Part shown: positions 23,547-33,178 of the stretch, in pieces | Position numbering within the stretch: position 1 is the first letter of the stretch | How the letters are laid out: every line of letters starts with the position of its first letter | Origin: JAQBVV01 sp965249205 | Lineage (GTDB): Bacteria > Acidobacteriota > Vicinamibacteria > Vicinamibacterales > UBA2999 | Length of the DNA: 64,000 bases | Direction: 5' to 3' | Assembly (NCBI GenBank): GCA_965249205.1 | Contig: CBDFLL010000006.1 | Span: 1,736,001-1,800,000 of the forward strand | The notes under the pieces: model-generated | Told to the model about the DNA's origin: nothing | Databases searched by the model: none | Seen by the model: the letters and a program-made list of their open reading frames with translations, nothing else | Position numbers and translations under genes: made by a program

Positions 23547-26243
23547 ATGACCACGTTGAATAGCTTCGACGCACGCACCGAGATCCGCAGCGGCGGGCAG
23601 CCCGTGCACATCTACAGTCTCCCGGCGCTGGAACAGGCCGGCTTTCCTGGCGTGTCGCGTCTGCCGTTCTCGATGAAAATTCTGCTCGAGAACTTGCTAC
23701 GACGGGAGGATGGTGCGTTCGTCAAGGCCGACGACATCCGTGCCGTCGCGCAATGGGATACGACGGGGACGTCCCAGACGGAGATCTCGTTTATGCCGGC
23801 GCGTGTGCTGCTCCAGGACTTCACCGGTGTGCCCTGCGTCGTCGACCTTGCTGCGATGCGTGACGCAGTTGTGTCGCTCGGGGCCGACCCCGACCGGGTC
23901 AATCCGCTCCAACCTGTCGAGCTTGTGATCGATCACTCCGTGCAGGTTGACTATTTCGGGCGATCGGATGCGTTTGCACTAAACGCTGGGCTGGAGTTCT
24001 CGCGAAATCGGGAGCGTTACGCCTTTCTGCGCTGGGGTCAGCGCGGGTTTCGTAATTTTCAAGTGGTCCCTCCGGATACCGGCATCGTGCATCAGGTCAA
24101 CCTTGAGTACCTCGCGCGTGTCGTGTTTTCGGAGTCGGTCGACGGCGACACCGTGGCGTACCCTGACACGCTGGTTGGCACCGACTCCCACACCACCATG
24201 GTCAACGGACTCGGGGTGGTTGGTTGGGGTGTTGGAGGGATCGAGGCCGAGGCCGCGATGCTCGGTCAACCCGTGTCGATGCTGCTACCACGAGTGCTCG
24301 GGTTCCGACTCACGGGAGGGTTGCCGAAAGGCACCACAGCCACCGACCTCGTCCTGACGATTACCGAAGCGCTACGGAAGCACGGCGTCGTCGGTAAGTT
24401 CGTCGAGTTCTTTGGTGAAGGCCTTCGGCATCTGACGATTGCTGATCGGGCTACGCTCGGAAACATGTGTCCGGAGTACGGCGCGACGGTTGCGATGTTT
24501 CCGATTGACAACATGACGCTCGACTATCTGCGTTTGACCGGGCGCGATGAGACCCGTGTGCAGCTGGTCGAGGATTACGCGCGCGCGCAAGGCATGTTCC
24601 GCTTGGACGACAGCCCAGAGGCGGTCTATACCGAGACGTTGGAGCTCGACTTGTCGACCGTGGAACCCTGCATGGCTGGTCCAAAACGGCCACAGGACCG
24701 GGTCGCATTGTCTAGTGCGAAAGCGGCGTTCGCCAAGGCCCTACCTTCGATGCAGGTACAGGCGAAGCCTGCACAGGCTGGCGCCGCCGTGGCGGTCGCC
24801 GATCCGGTGCTCGAGCAGATCGATCATGGCGCCGTGGTCATCGCCGCGATCACAAGTTGCACCAACACCTCCAACCCGAGCGTGATGATCGGCGCCGGTC
24901 TACTGGCAAAGAAGGCTGTTGAAAAAGGCTTGACCCGCAAGCCGTGGGTGAAGAGCAGCCTCGCGCCGGGCTCGAAGGTCGTGACGGAGTACCTCGATGC
25001 CGCCGATCTGAGCCAATACCTCGACGCCCTCGGCTTCAACCTGGTCGGGTACGGCTGCACGACCTGCATCGGGAATAGCGGACCACTTCCTGAGGAGGTG
25101 TCCGAGGTGATTCGGGACAACGACCTGGTGGTGTGTTCGGTGCTCAGCGGCAACCGCAACTTCGAAGGGCGGATTCAGCAGGAGGTACGCGCCAACTACC
25201 TCGCATCGCCACCGCTCGTCGTGGCCTATGCGCTTGCCGGCAGAATGACGACCGACATCACCACTGAGCCACTCGGTACCGACAAAACCGGAAATCCTGT
25301 CTACCTGAAGGACATCTGGCCGACCGAGCAGGAGCTGCAGGAGACGATGCTGCGTGCGGTGAATGTGGACATGTATAAGAAGAGCTACGCGGAAGTGTTT
25401 GCCGGTGACGAACGCTGGCAGCAGCTTCACGTCGCGGACGGCAACCGCTTCCAGTGGGATCCGGAGTCGACCTACGTGCGTGCGCCAACGTTCCTGCAAG
25501 GCATGACGATGGACGTGCCGCCGCTGAAGGACGTGACGGGCGCGCGGGTGCTGGCGCTGCTAGGCGACAGTATAACGACCGACCACATTTCGCCGGCGGG
25601 CGCGATCAAGGCGGACACCCCGGCGGGACGTTATCTCATCGAGCAGGGTGTCACGGCGTCTGATTTCAATTCCTACGGCGCGCGGCGCGGCAACCACGAA
25701 GTGATGATGCGCGGCACGTTTGCCAACGTGCGGCTACGCAATCAGCTCGCACCGGGCACTGAAGGCGGGTGGACGCTCTATCAGCCAGGTGCGGAGCAGA
25801 TGACCATCTACGATGCGTCCGCGCGGTATCGGGAGGCGGGTGTGCCGTTACTCGTCATCGCGGGCAAGGAGTACGGCTCTGGTTCGTCACGCGACTGGGC
25901 CGCCAAGGGCACGCTGCTGCTTGGTATGAAGGCGGTGATCGTGGAGTCGTTTGAACGCATCCACCGGAGCAACCTTGTGAACATGGGTGTGTTGCCATTG
26001 GAGTTCATGGCTGGCGAGACGGCGGCGTCGCTCGGACTGGCCGGCACGGAGGTGTTCGACATACTCGGGGTAGCAGAGGGACTGAAGCCCCGCGGACAGG
26101 TGCGCGCTGTTGCCACCCGTGAGGACGGGACCTCACAGACGTTCAACACGACAGTGCGCATTGATACACCGGAGGAGCTCGTCGCGTTTCAGCACGGCGG
26201 AATCCTGCCGTACGTGGTACGTCAGCTCGTGGGGCGAGGCTGA
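23547..26243 (+). CDS. acnA: Aconitate hydratase A
   Basis: The TCA-cycle enzyme interconverting citrate and isocitrate via a [4Fe-4S] cluster, 898 aa. Cluster cysteines are in ITSCTNTSNPSV and GYGCTTCIGNSGPLP. Other conserved parts are GTDSHTTMVNGLGV, NMCPEYGAT, LLGDSITTDHISPAG and the swivel-domain KEYGSGSSRDWAAKG. A TATGAT about 100 bases upstream (near 23446) may be its promoter. It is a single-gene unit. Confidence 0.97.
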   Translation: MTTLNSFDARTEIRSGGQPVHIYSLPALEQAGFPGVSRLPFSMKILLENLLRREDGAFVKADDIRAVAQWDTTGTSQTEISFMPARVLLQDFTGVPCVVDLAAMRDAVVSLGADPDRVNPLQPVELVIDHSVQVDYFGRSDAFALNAGLEFSRNRERYAFLRWGQRGFRNFQVVPPDTGIVHQVNLEYLARVVFSESVDGDTVAYPDTLVGTDSHTTMVNGLGVVGWGVGGIEAEAAMLGQPVSMLLPRVLGFRLTGGLPKGTTATDLVLTITEALRKHGVVGKFVEFFGEGLRHLTIADRATLGNMCPEYGATVAMFPIDNMTLDYLRLTGRDETRVQLVEDYARAQGMFRLDDSPEAVYTETLELDLSTVEPCMAGPKRPQDRVALSSAKAAFAKALPSMQVQAKPAQAGAAVAVADPVLEQIDHGAVVIAAITSCTNTSNPSVMIGAGLLAKKAVEKGLTRKPWVKSSLAPGSKVVTEYLDAADLSQYLDALGFNLVGYGCTTCIGNSGPLPEEVSEVIRDNDLVVCSVLSGNRNFEGRIQQEVRANYLASPPLVVAYALAGRMTTDITTEPLGTDKTGNPVYLKDIWPTEQELQETMLRAVNVDMYKKSYAEVFAGDERWQQLHVADGNRFQWDPESTYVRAPTFLQGMTMDVPPLKDVTGARVLALLGDSITTDHISPAGAIKADTPAGRYLIEQGVTASDFNSYGARRGNHEVMMRGTFANVRLRNQLAPGTEGGWTLYQPGAEQMTIYDASARYREAGVPLLVIAGKEYGSGSSRDWAAKGTLLLGMKAVIVESFERIHRSNLVNMGVLPLEFMAGETAASLGLAGTEVFDILGVAEGLKPRGQVRAVATREDGTSQTFNTTVRIDTPEELVAFQHGGILPYVVRQLVGRG

Positions 26244-26312
26244 CGCGCCCGGATCGACGCCCAAGTCAGCCGACCGTTCGGATTTACAGTGGACCTCGAA
26301 GATGATCCGCCC

Positions 26313-26861
26313 ATGAGCACCGGCAGCGCTCCTATTCTCCTCGTCTCCATGCCGCAGATGGCGGACCCGAGGTTCGCGCGAACCGTTGTGCTCCTCTGCG
26401 ACTACACGGAGGAGGGCGCGTTCGGCCTCGTGGTGAATCGGCAGATGAGCGAGCCCGCGTGGCAGCTCGTGCAAACGGACCCTCCCGTTCGTGTCGATCC
26501 CGAGTTGCGGCTCTGGATGGGCGGGCCGGTCGACCCCCAGCGGACCTGGGTCCTGATGGCCGACGCGCAAGGACCTGAAGAGGATCAGCGCGAGATCTGC
26601 CCGGGTGTGCTGTTGTCGGCGTCACGGACGCTCACGCTGTCGCTGCTGCAGGCGCCGTCACCTCGCGCGCGAGTGATCGTCGGCTGCGCCGGTTGGGGCC
26701 CAGGGCAGCTCGACAAGGAACTCGCCGAGTCTTCGTGGCTGACGAGCGCGGTGGATTCCTCGTTGATTTTTGGCGTCGAGCCGGACCAGATGTGGGACAC
26801 CGCGATCCGACATTTCGGGACCGATCCGGCGGCGCTGCAGGCCAGTTCAGGGGTTCACTAG
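26313..26861 (+). CDS. YqgE/AlgH family protein (UPF0301)
   Basis: 182 aa from ATG 26313. Family features: PILLVSMPQMADPRFARTVV, the FGLVVNR motif, GGPV and a C-terminal MWDTAIRHFGTDP...SSGVH. The function is unknown (AlgH was linked to alginate regulation). The stop codon TAG at 26859-26861 lies within the CTAG at the end of the IS5-like copy 2. The protein nonetheless ends at the usual family C-terminus, so the insertion seems to have preserved the product. An in-frame start at 26289 is less likely. Confidence 0.88.
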   Translation: MSTGSAPILLVSMPQMADPRFARTVVLLCDYTEEGAFGLVVNRQMSEPAWQLVQTDPPVRVDPELRLWMGGPVDPQRTWVLMADAQGPEEDQREICPGVLLSASRTLTLSLLQAPSPRARVIVGCAGWGPGQLDKELAESSWLTSAVDSSLIFGVEPDQMWDTAIRHFGTDPAALQASSGVH

Positions 26862-28149
26862 CAGGCTGCTGAAGAACCCGGGTGATCGGGCCGTTTTCTA
26901 AGGATCATGCGAGTCACCACCGACCGACAACGGTGCGCTGGCCCCGATCAAGGGGCCGGCGACACGCGCGGCCGGTGATCAGGGACACCTCGCCTCCAGA
27001 TTCCGCAGCCGGACCAAGTTATAGACCGTGGCGGCGAAGGTAAGCTGCCAATCCACGAGGGCGACACCGCGATGCCGGAGTTTGCTGCAAGCCGCCGACG
27101 GTCTTCATCCAGCCAAAGACCTGTTCTACGAGTTTCCGTTTCCGCTGACTGACGTGATAGCCCGCATGCCGCGTGGTCCGGCCATCGATCGCACTCCAGC
27201 GGACCTTCTGAGCAACGTGGGGCGTGACGGCCCGGATACGGACAGCGGCCACAAAGCTTGCCACATCGTAGCCCTTGTCCGCCCCGACCGTGCTGCCCGG
27301 CGGCGCGCTGGCCTCCAGCAACAGCGCCGCTGCCTCGCGTTCGGCGGTCCCCGTCGCGTGAGTCGCGCAGACGTTGGCGACAAGTCCCTGTCGATTGTCC
27401 AGCAGCACGTGGCCCAGATACGCCAGCTTGGCTTCCTTCCCCTGGCCCTTCCGAGGCAGCATCGCCTCCGGATCGGTCGTCGACTGGTGCGTGTCGTTGC
27501 GCCGCCGCTCCCCGTGGAAGTTGACCGTGGGATTCCCGGGGTCATCGGGCGGGTCGCTCTCCGCCGCGTCCCGGCACCGAAAGCTCTTCAGGCTGGCCCA
27601 CGCTTCCAATTGGGTCCCATCCACAGTGAAGTGTTCGTCCGAGAGCAGCCCGGCCGCCCGCGCGTGGGCCTGCACCGCATCAAAGAAGGCGGCCGCGAGA
27701 TCGCCCGCCAGCAGCCGGTCGCGATTCTTGGTAAACGTGGTGGGATGCCAAACCGGGTCGTCCAAATTCAAGCCCACGAACCAGCGGAACAGCAGGTTGT
27801 AATTGAGCTCTTCCATCAGCAGCCGCTCGCTCCGCACCGTGTAGAGCACCTGCAGCAACAACGCGCGCAGCAGCTGTTCCGGCGGGATCGACGGACGCCC
27901 TGTGTTGGCGTACAGGCCGGCGAACCTGCGCGACATCGTTCTCAGCGCTTCGTCCGTCAGCGCGCGAACCGCGCGGAGCGGATGGTCGGCTGGCACGCGC
28001 TGTTCCGGCGACAGGTAGCTGAACATGTGAGTGCTTTGCTCATCGTGTCCGCGCATGATGGGGCTCCCTTCAGCGGTGTTGGGAGCATGGTAGTACGCCG
28101 GGATCGATCTGTCGATCCCATTTCACGGAGTTTTTCAGCAGCCTGCTAG
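26858..28149 (-). mobile_element. IS5-family element, copy 2 (degraded)
   Basis: 1292 bp with 16-base perfect inverted repeats (CTAGCAGGCTGCTGAA at 26858-26873 and its complement at 28134-28149). It differs from copy 3 by one extra base at about 27086, by a 12-base deletion between short GTGCGC repeats near 26930, and by few substitutions. The extra base disrupts the transposase. It lies directly at the yqgE stop codon and upstream of the M49-like gene. Confidence 0.95.
27019..28056 (-). pseudogene. IS5-family transposase, frameshifted
   Basis: The first roughly 325 residues are the same as in the intact copy (358 aa), including the DDE residues in TVDGTQLEAW, GADKGYDVA and VEQVFGWMK. One additional base at about 27086 then changes the frame, replacing the last 33 or so residues (which should read RKLRHRGVALVDWQLTF...) with an unrelated tail and stop at 27019. 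The normal stop would be near 26979. Activity is doubtful, although it could be mobilised by copy 3. Confidence 0.9.
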
Positions 28150-28247
28150 AAGCGGCTTCAGAAGCTCCAGACAGGTGACAGCCCCATTCGTGCTCGGCGC
28201 CAGAAGCACATATCACGGGCGAGGCGCCTCCACCCCACCGCACAGGC

Positions 28248-29990
28248 GTGCGCGGCGAGGGCCCCGGGCTGCGGCGCGAACGAGGCGGCCCCGTCCGCGG
28301 CCACCCCCGGCGAGGTTCTGAAACCGGTTCCAGCTACAGAGGGCAGAGAGATCCGTTGTTACAGCAGCTTCGAGACATGACGGCGCGCTTCGTGCCGGTC
28401 GATCTTGCCGCGGACGTGACCGGCCTGCCTGCCAGCGAGCGGCGGGTTCTTGCCCTGCTCGTACAAGCGGCGCGCGTGTTCGACGCCGTGTACCTGCGAC
28501 AGGTGTGGGCCGGCAACGGGGCGATGTTGCTCGCACTGCTGGGTGACACGTCCGATCTGGGTCGCGCCCGGCTTCGCTATTTCCTCATCAACAGAGGCCC
28601 CTGGTCGAGGCTCGACGACAATGCCTCGTTTGTGCCGGGTGCCCCGCCCAAGCCGCGGGCCGCCAACTTTTATCCGTCGGGCGCGACCAAGCAGGACATC
28701 GAGGCGTGGATACAGACGCTGCCCCAAGCCTCCCGCGCGAGCGCGACGGGCTTCTTCACGACTATTCGCCGTGGTGCGGACGGCGGGTTCATGGCGGTGC
28801 CCTATTCCGTGGAGTACCAGGGCGAGTTGGCAGAGGTGGCCTCGCTCCTGCGCGAGGCCGCCGAGCTGACCAGCCAGCCGACGCTGCGAGTGTTTCTCAC
28901 GAGCCGCGCGGACGCGTTCGAGACCAACGACTACTACGCGAGCGATGTCGCGTGGATGGGGCTTGACGCGAGCATCGAACCGACGATCGGACCGTACGAG
29001 GTCTACGAGGACGAGTGGTTCAACTACAAGGCCGCGTTCGAGGCGTTCATCACGATTCGCGATGAGGCAGAGACCAAGAAGCTGGCACGGTTCGGAGCCG
29101 AGTTGCAGGAGATCGAGAACAATCTGCCGATCGCCCCGCGGCACCGCAATGCAACACTCGGCGCACTGGCGCCGATTCGGGTGGTCAATACCGTGTTCTC
29201 GTCCGGCGAGGCGAACCGGGGCGTCCAGACCGCGGCGTTCAACCTGCCCAACGACGAGCGTGTCATCTCCGAGAAGGGCTGCAAGCGCGTGATGCTGAAG
29301 AACAATCAGGAAGCCAAGTTCCGGATGGTTCTCCAGCCGATTGCGAAGGTGGCGCTCGGGGAGGGGGACCAGGCACACGTGGCATTCGACGCGTTCTTCA
29401 CGCACATTCTCATGCACGAATTGATGCACGGCCTCGGGCCGCATCACATCACGGTTGACGGGCGCGCGACGACCGCGCGGCAGGAACTGAAGGAGACCTA
29501 CAGCGCCATCGAGGAGGCCAAGGCTGATGTCTCTGGCCTGTTCGCGCTGCAGTTCCTGGTGGATCGCGGCACGCTCAATGCGTCGCTCAGCGAGACAGTG
29601 TACACGACGTTCCTGGCCTCGATTTTCCGATCGCTCCGATTCGGAATTCACGAAGCGCACGGCCGCGGCGTGGCCATTCAACTCAATTACTTCCTCGACA
29701 ACGGCGGCGTCAGCGTGTCGCCGGACGGGACGTTTTCGGTCGACCCCGCGCGTATCAGGCAGAACGTGGTTGATCTGACCACCGAGATCATGACGCTCCA
29801 GGCCGAAGGCGGGTATGCCGCGGCAGTGGCGCTCATCGAGCGACTCGGCCATGTTCGGCCGGCGGTGCAGCTGGTACTCGATCGCCTCACGGACATCCCG
29901 GTCGATATCCAGCCACGGTTTTTTGTGACGGCTGAGGCATTGCTGGCTGAGGAGGAGCTGGCTGGGGCTGCGTCCTCGACGACGTCCTGA
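28248..29990 (+). CDS. M49-like (dipeptidyl peptidase III-type) zinc metallopeptidase, start uncertain
   Basis: The zinc site is HELMHGLGPHH (HExxH form, where classical M49 has HExxGH), with the downstream Glu in YSAIEEAKADVSGLFAL. Family-like segments also include LRQVWAGN and NYFLDNGG. The N-terminal 40 residues in this frame are Arg/Gly-rich and not family-like; solid homology begins around LLQQLRDMTARFVPVDL (ATG at 28377). In another frame, 28267-28350 reads CGANEAAPSAATPGE, which looks like the start of a mature lipoprotein. The leader may therefore be frameshifted, or damaged by the IS 98 bases upstream. Confidence 0.75.
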   Translation: MRGEGPGLRRERGGPVRGHPRRGSETGSSYRGQRDPLLQQLRDMTARFVPVDLAADVTGLPASERRVLALLVQAARVFDAVYLRQVWAGNGAMLLALLGDTSDLGRARLRYFLINRGPWSRLDDNASFVPGAPPKPRAANFYPSGATKQDIEAWIQTLPQASRASATGFFTTIRRGADGGFMAVPYSVEYQGELAEVASLLREAAELTSQPTLRVFLTSRADAFETNDYYASDVAWMGLDASIEPTIGPYEVYEDEWFNYKAAFEAFITIRDEAETKKLARFGAELQEIENNLPIAPRHRNATLGALAPIRVVNTVFSSGEANRGVQTAAFNLPNDERVISEKGCKRVMLKNNQEAKFRMVLQPIAKVALGEGDQAHVAFDAFFTHILMHELMHGLGPHHITVDGRATTARQELKETYSAIEEAKADVSGLFALQFLVDRGTLNASLSETVYTTFLASIFRSLRFGIHEAHGRGVAIQLNYFLDNGGVSVSPDGTFSVDPARIRQNVVDLTTEIMTLQAEGGYAAAVALIERLGHVRPAVQLVLDRLTDIPVDIQPRFFVTAEALLAEEELAGAASSTTS

Positions 29991-30062
29991 AAATGGGACC
30001 ATTTCTCCAGGGGTCGAAGGCTGAACGGGCTCCGGGCGACCGCTCAATTCTCTGTCAAAAAA

Positions 30063-30107
30063 TTCAGAAAATCTTCAGATCCCCGAAGCGGACGGACGCG
30101 TTAGGAT
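30063..30107 (+). promoter_or_regulatory. Direct repeat TTCAG-N6-TTCAG with promoter, ahead of DUF6152 gene
   Basis: TTCAG at 30063-30067 and 30074-30078 are spaced 11 bases start to start, as for an OmpR/PhoB-type response regulator dimer. A -10-like TAGGAT follows at 30102. The same arrangement occurs at 37541-37583. The regulator is not in the window. Confidence 0.45.
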
Positions 30108-30140
30108 GGCGCATTGGAAGCTGTTCTCTGGAGAGGCACT

Positions 30141-30539
30141 ATGAAGCATCTGCTGTTTGCGTTTGTTGTTGCCTGGGCGTGTCTATTGGGCGGACAGGTG
30201 CATGCCCACCACACGTTCGCGTCTACCTACGTGGAAAACGAGGCGGTGACCATCGAGGGTGATCTGGTGCAACTCCTGTTTCGCAACCCTCACTCGTTCA
30301 TGCAGGTGACGGTGATGGAGGCGGACGGCTCGATGGCGCGATACGCGATCGAGTGGAGTGGTGTGGCGCAGCTTGGCGCGCAGGGCGTGACGAGGGAGAC
30401 ATTCAAACTAGGAGACCACCTGATCATCAGTGGCAATCCTGGACAGAATCCTTCCGACCGAAGAGTGCGTTTAATCAGCCTGCGCCGACCGAGTGACGGT
30501 TTCGGATGGGGGATGGGCCCCAACAGTCGCATGAACTAG
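30141..30539 (+). CDS. Small exported DUF6152-like protein
   Basis: 132 aa with a signal peptide (about 1-23, ending GQVHA); the mature protein begins HHTFASTY. The core VTIEGDLVQLLFRNPHSFMQV fits the DUF6152 family, small OB-like periplasmic proteins of unknown role. The start ATG at 30141 follows GGAGAGG. It is preceded by a TTCAG direct repeat shared with the His-rich exported protein at 37649, so the two may be co-regulated. Convergent with the lipoprotein gene at 30591. Confidence 0.75.
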   Translation: MKHLLFAFVVAWACLLGGQVHAHHTFASTYVENEAVTIEGDLVQLLFRNPHSFMQVTVMEADGSMARYAIEWSGVAQLGAQGVTRETFKLGDHLIISGNPGQNPSDRRVRLISLRRPSDGFGWGMGPNSRMN

Positions 30540-30590
30540 AAGGCTCCGCGCCCTGCGCGAGGGACGGCTGACGGCGTCTGGAAAGGGCGC

Positions 30591-31838
30591 CTACGGCAGC
30601 GACGCCACCGCCGTTTGCACCGTAAGACCGCCGGTGTCTTCACCTTCGATCGACGCGCTCTCGCTCCACGCAAAGACCAGTTCATCTCCGCTCCGCGCGA
30701 TGCGAGGAAAGCCACTTGCGCGACCGCCGCTGACGTCGATGACGGTGATTGGCGCCGATCGCTCGCCAGACGGGGCCACGAGTCGCAGCCGGAAATCCGA
30801 CCGTCCCTCCGCATACTCCACCCAGGTGGCGACGGCGGTGCCGTCTTCAAGCATCTCCACGTCCACCCGTCCCAGCGACCCGTCGTCGTCGAGGCGGATG
30901 GCCGCGCCCCATGTGCGGCCTGCGTCGTTGCTGAAGGCCGCATAAGCCTGGCCCAGATCGTCTTGCACTGTGAACCACGCGACCACGACGTTCTGACCGC
31001 TGGCGCTCAGCATCGGGCCGTTGACGGGACAGGCATAGATCTCCCAATTGTCCTCGCTGACGGTCGTTGTCGGAGTCCAGGTGCCGTTCTCGAGGCGCGA
31101 GACCCCGATGTCACGGATCTGGCTTTCGTCGATGAGATCGCGGAAGCCCGCGAGGATGCCATCCGCGGTCAGCACGGCCGTTGTCGAGCAGCACTCGCAC
31201 ACCCGATGGTCGATTTCGACATCCTCAGCTTGGTTCCAGTTCGCGTCGAAGGAGGTAAACCGCAGCATCATCGTGCCGGTTTCCGGATCGTCGAAGTCAA
31301 ACTCGCTGTTACGGCCGTCCAACCAGATGATTCCCAGATCACCGGAGGCCGTCTCGACCAAGGAGGCAAAACCATGTTGTGACGTGGTGCCGTCGTCGTG
31401 CGGCATGAACTTCGGCGCCCATGTCGCTCCGTCGTCAACTGAATACGACAGCAGCAGGTTGTACGCCTCGCGAAAGTCGTCGGTGGTTTCCAGCCACTGT
31501 GCGACAAGCGTTCCGTTCGACAGACGCATGACCGAGGGCACGTCTGCGTAGCTGAGGAACCAGCCAGGTCCGGAAGCAGCGGTGATCGGGGTGGTCCATC
31601 CCGTCCCCGTCTGTTCGGCGAACTTCAGATACGTGGTCGTGCCGACGCGCTCGATCCAGCTGAGGAGGACACCTCGGTCGGAGACCGACAGTTGTGGCTC
31701 ACTACTGTATTCGCCGACCGGCGACGCGACACGTTGCACCGTAGTCGTCCACTCGGCTGGTGCCGGGCTGCCGCATGAGATAGTCGCCACGATGACGGCG
31801 GTCACAAGCAGCGTACGCACGGATATGGGCATTGGCAT
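30591..31838 (-). CDS. Exported lipoprotein with sialidase-like (BNR) beta-propeller
   Basis: About 415 aa. The N-terminal leader ends with a lipobox (VATISC, Cys near residue 22 from ATG 31838). The rest contains repeated Asp-box-like motifs (SVDDGATW, SNDAGRTWG) typical of six-bladed exo-alpha-sialidase propellers, plus a CECC cysteine cluster. The catalytic Arg triad and Tyr/Glu pair of true sialidases were not identified, so enzymatic activity is open. An upstream ATG at 31862 is possible. Single-gene unit. Confidence 0.72.
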   Translation of the reverse strand: MPMPISVRTLLVTAVIVATISCGSPAPAEWTTTVQRVASPVGEYSSEPQLSVSDRGVLLSWIERVGTTTYLKFAEQTGTGWTTPITAASGPGWFLSYADVPSVMRLSNGTLVAQWLETTDDFREAYNLLLSYSVDDGATWAPKFMPHDDGTTSQHGFASLVETASGDLGIIWLDGRNSEFDFDDPETGTMMLRFTSFDANWNQAEDVEIDHRVCECCSTTAVLTADGILAGFRDLIDESQIRDIGVSRLENGTWTPTTTVSEDNWEIYACPVNGPMLSASGQNVVVAWFTVQDDLGQAYAAFSNDAGRTWGAAIRLDDDGSLGRVDVEMLEDGTAVATWVEYAEGRSDFRLRLVAPSGERSAPITVIDVSGGRASGFPRIARSGDELVFAWSESASIEGEDTGGLTVQTAVASLP

Positions 31839-32035
31839 GATGATATCGGCAGAGCATACCATCGTAGGCTGCGCTGGATGGCGATGCCGCTGGCGGCCCG
31901 CCTTGGGGGGCCTGAAGCAACCGCTGCTCTCTGCGAGGGTCCCATGTGACCACCACCGGGCCCAACAGTCAACGCGGGTGTGATTCCATGCAGCAGCCGG
32001 GCGCCGATGTGTCCACCCGGCATACGATCGTCAAG

Positions 32036-32413
32036 ATGACCTGGTTCGCGATTGCCGTCGGCGGTGCCCTTGGGGCGGTAGCCCGGCACGGCGTCAACCA
32101 TCTTGTGCATGTGCGATGGATGACGACGAGAGTGCCGATCGGCACCGCTGTCATCAACCTTTCAGGATGTTTTGTGATCGGGTTGCTCGCAGGGATGCTC
32201 GCGTCCGAGCGCATCGCCCTGCGCGAACACTGGCGGGAATTCGTGTTCGTCGGCCTGCTCGGTGGGTTCACGACCTTTTCAACTTTCGGACTCGATACGT
32301 TCCTGCTCGCGCGTACACACTCGGTGGGACCGGCGGCTGTCAATGTGGCCGCCCACGTGATCGGCGGATTGGTGGCGGTCTGGCTTGGCTACCAGCTGGG
32401 GGCCAAGGCCTGA
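32036..32413 (+). CDS. crcB: Fluoride exporter CrcB/Fluc
   Basis: 125 aa from ATG 32036, with four transmembrane helices. Motifs: GGALGAVARHG, GTAVINLSGCFVIGLLAG (the Asn-containing helix) and GLLGGFTTFSTFGLDT, which contains the Phe-box and central sodium-site threonine region. It forms dual-topology dimers that export F-. Earlier in-frame starts (31946, 31988) add a polar leader not seen in the family. The TauE/SafE gene follows after 30 bases. Confidence 0.92.
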   Translation: MTWFAIAVGGALGAVARHGVNHLVHVRWMTTRVPIGTAVINLSGCFVIGLLAGMLASERIALREHWREFVFVGLLGGFTTFSTFGLDTFLLARTHSVGPAAVNVAAHVIGGLVAVWLGYQLGAKA

Positions 32414-32443
32414 GCGGAGGGCTGAAGCAGTGCAGGAGTCGGG

Positions 32444-33178
32444 ATGTGGACTGAAGGACTGATCCTTGCCGCCGGTATCGCGGGCGGTGGAGTGGCAGCG
32501 GTGGCGGGTTTCGGGATCGGCAGCCTGTTGACGCCGGCGTTTGCGCTGCAGATGGACGCGAGGTTGGCTGTGGCCGCGGTATCGATTCCACACGCTATCG
32601 GGACGGCGTTTCGATTCTGGCTGCTCGGTGCGCGCGTCGATCGCAGGATCCTGGTGAGTTTCGGTTTGACGAGCGCAGCCGGCGGTCTCGTCGGCGCGTT
32701 GCTCCAGTCACGGGCTGGCGTCCCGGCGTTGATGGTGCTGTTTGGCGCGCTGTTGCTCTTCACGGCTGGTGCGGAACTGAGCGGACTGGCGAGGCGCATG
32801 CGCTTCGACGGGGCGATGGCATGGCTGGTCGGTGGCACCTCCGGACTGCTCGGCGGGCTGGTCGGGAATCAGGGCGGCATCCGGTCCGCCGCATTGCTTG
32901 GCGTCGATCTCCAGAAGCACGTCTTCGTAGGGACCGCGACGGCTGTCGGGCTGATGGTGGACGGTGCGCGGATGCCGGTCTATCTGTGGCAGTTACATGA
33001 GCAGATGCTCGGGGCTGCTGGGTGGATCGCGCTTGCGACGGTTGGCGTGGTGGTGGGCACCCTGCTCGGCAATCGGCTGCTGGTGCGCATACCGGAGCAT
33101 GTATTCCGGCCGACGGTGGCGATCATCCTCGCGGTGCTGGGCGCCGCGATGTTGGCGCGTGGAATCCTGGCGCAATGA
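32444..33178 (+). CDS. TauE/SafE-family sulfite/anion permease
   Basis: 244 aa with about eight predicted membrane helices and the internal repeat of the family (GGGVAAVAGFGIGSLLTPAF in the first half, GGTSGLLGGLVGNQGGIRSA in the second). Substrates of family members include sulfite, taurine-derived anions and organic acids; the specific substrate is unknown. The stop overlaps the start of the copper-type ATPase gene (ATGA), which places it in a metal-related operon. Confidence 0.87.
   Translation: MWTEGLILAAGIAGGGVAAVAGFGIGSLLTPAFALQMDARLAVAAVSIPHAIGTAFRFWLLGARVDRRILVSFGLTSAAGGLVGALLQSRAGVPALMVLFGALLLFTAGAELSGLARRMRFDGAMAWLVGGTSGLLGGLVGNQGGIRSAALLGVDLQKHVFVGTATAVGLMVDGARMPVYLWQLHEQMLGAAGWIALATVGVVVGTLLGNRLLVRIPEHVFRPTVAIILAVLGAAMLARGILAQ

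Noticed and set aside
27028..28149. Plus-strand frame of 373 aa opposite the IS transposase (also at 60560-61636)
   Set aside because: Antisense of the transposase; the translation is low-complexity Arg/Gln-rich and explained by GC-rich codon use.
30540..30590. Terminator between the convergent DUF6152 and lipoprotein genes
   Set aside because: A GCGCCCT/AGGGCGC pairing exists but the loop is over 25 bases and no T run follows on either strand.
31870..31930. Possible fluoride riboswitch ahead of crcB (GGCGATG followed by CGCC and CTGAAG)
   Set aside because: The CTGATG and CTAC blocks and the pseudoknot complementarity of the crcB motif are not met, and the site lies more than 100 bases from the start. 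Resemblance is limited to GGCGATG.
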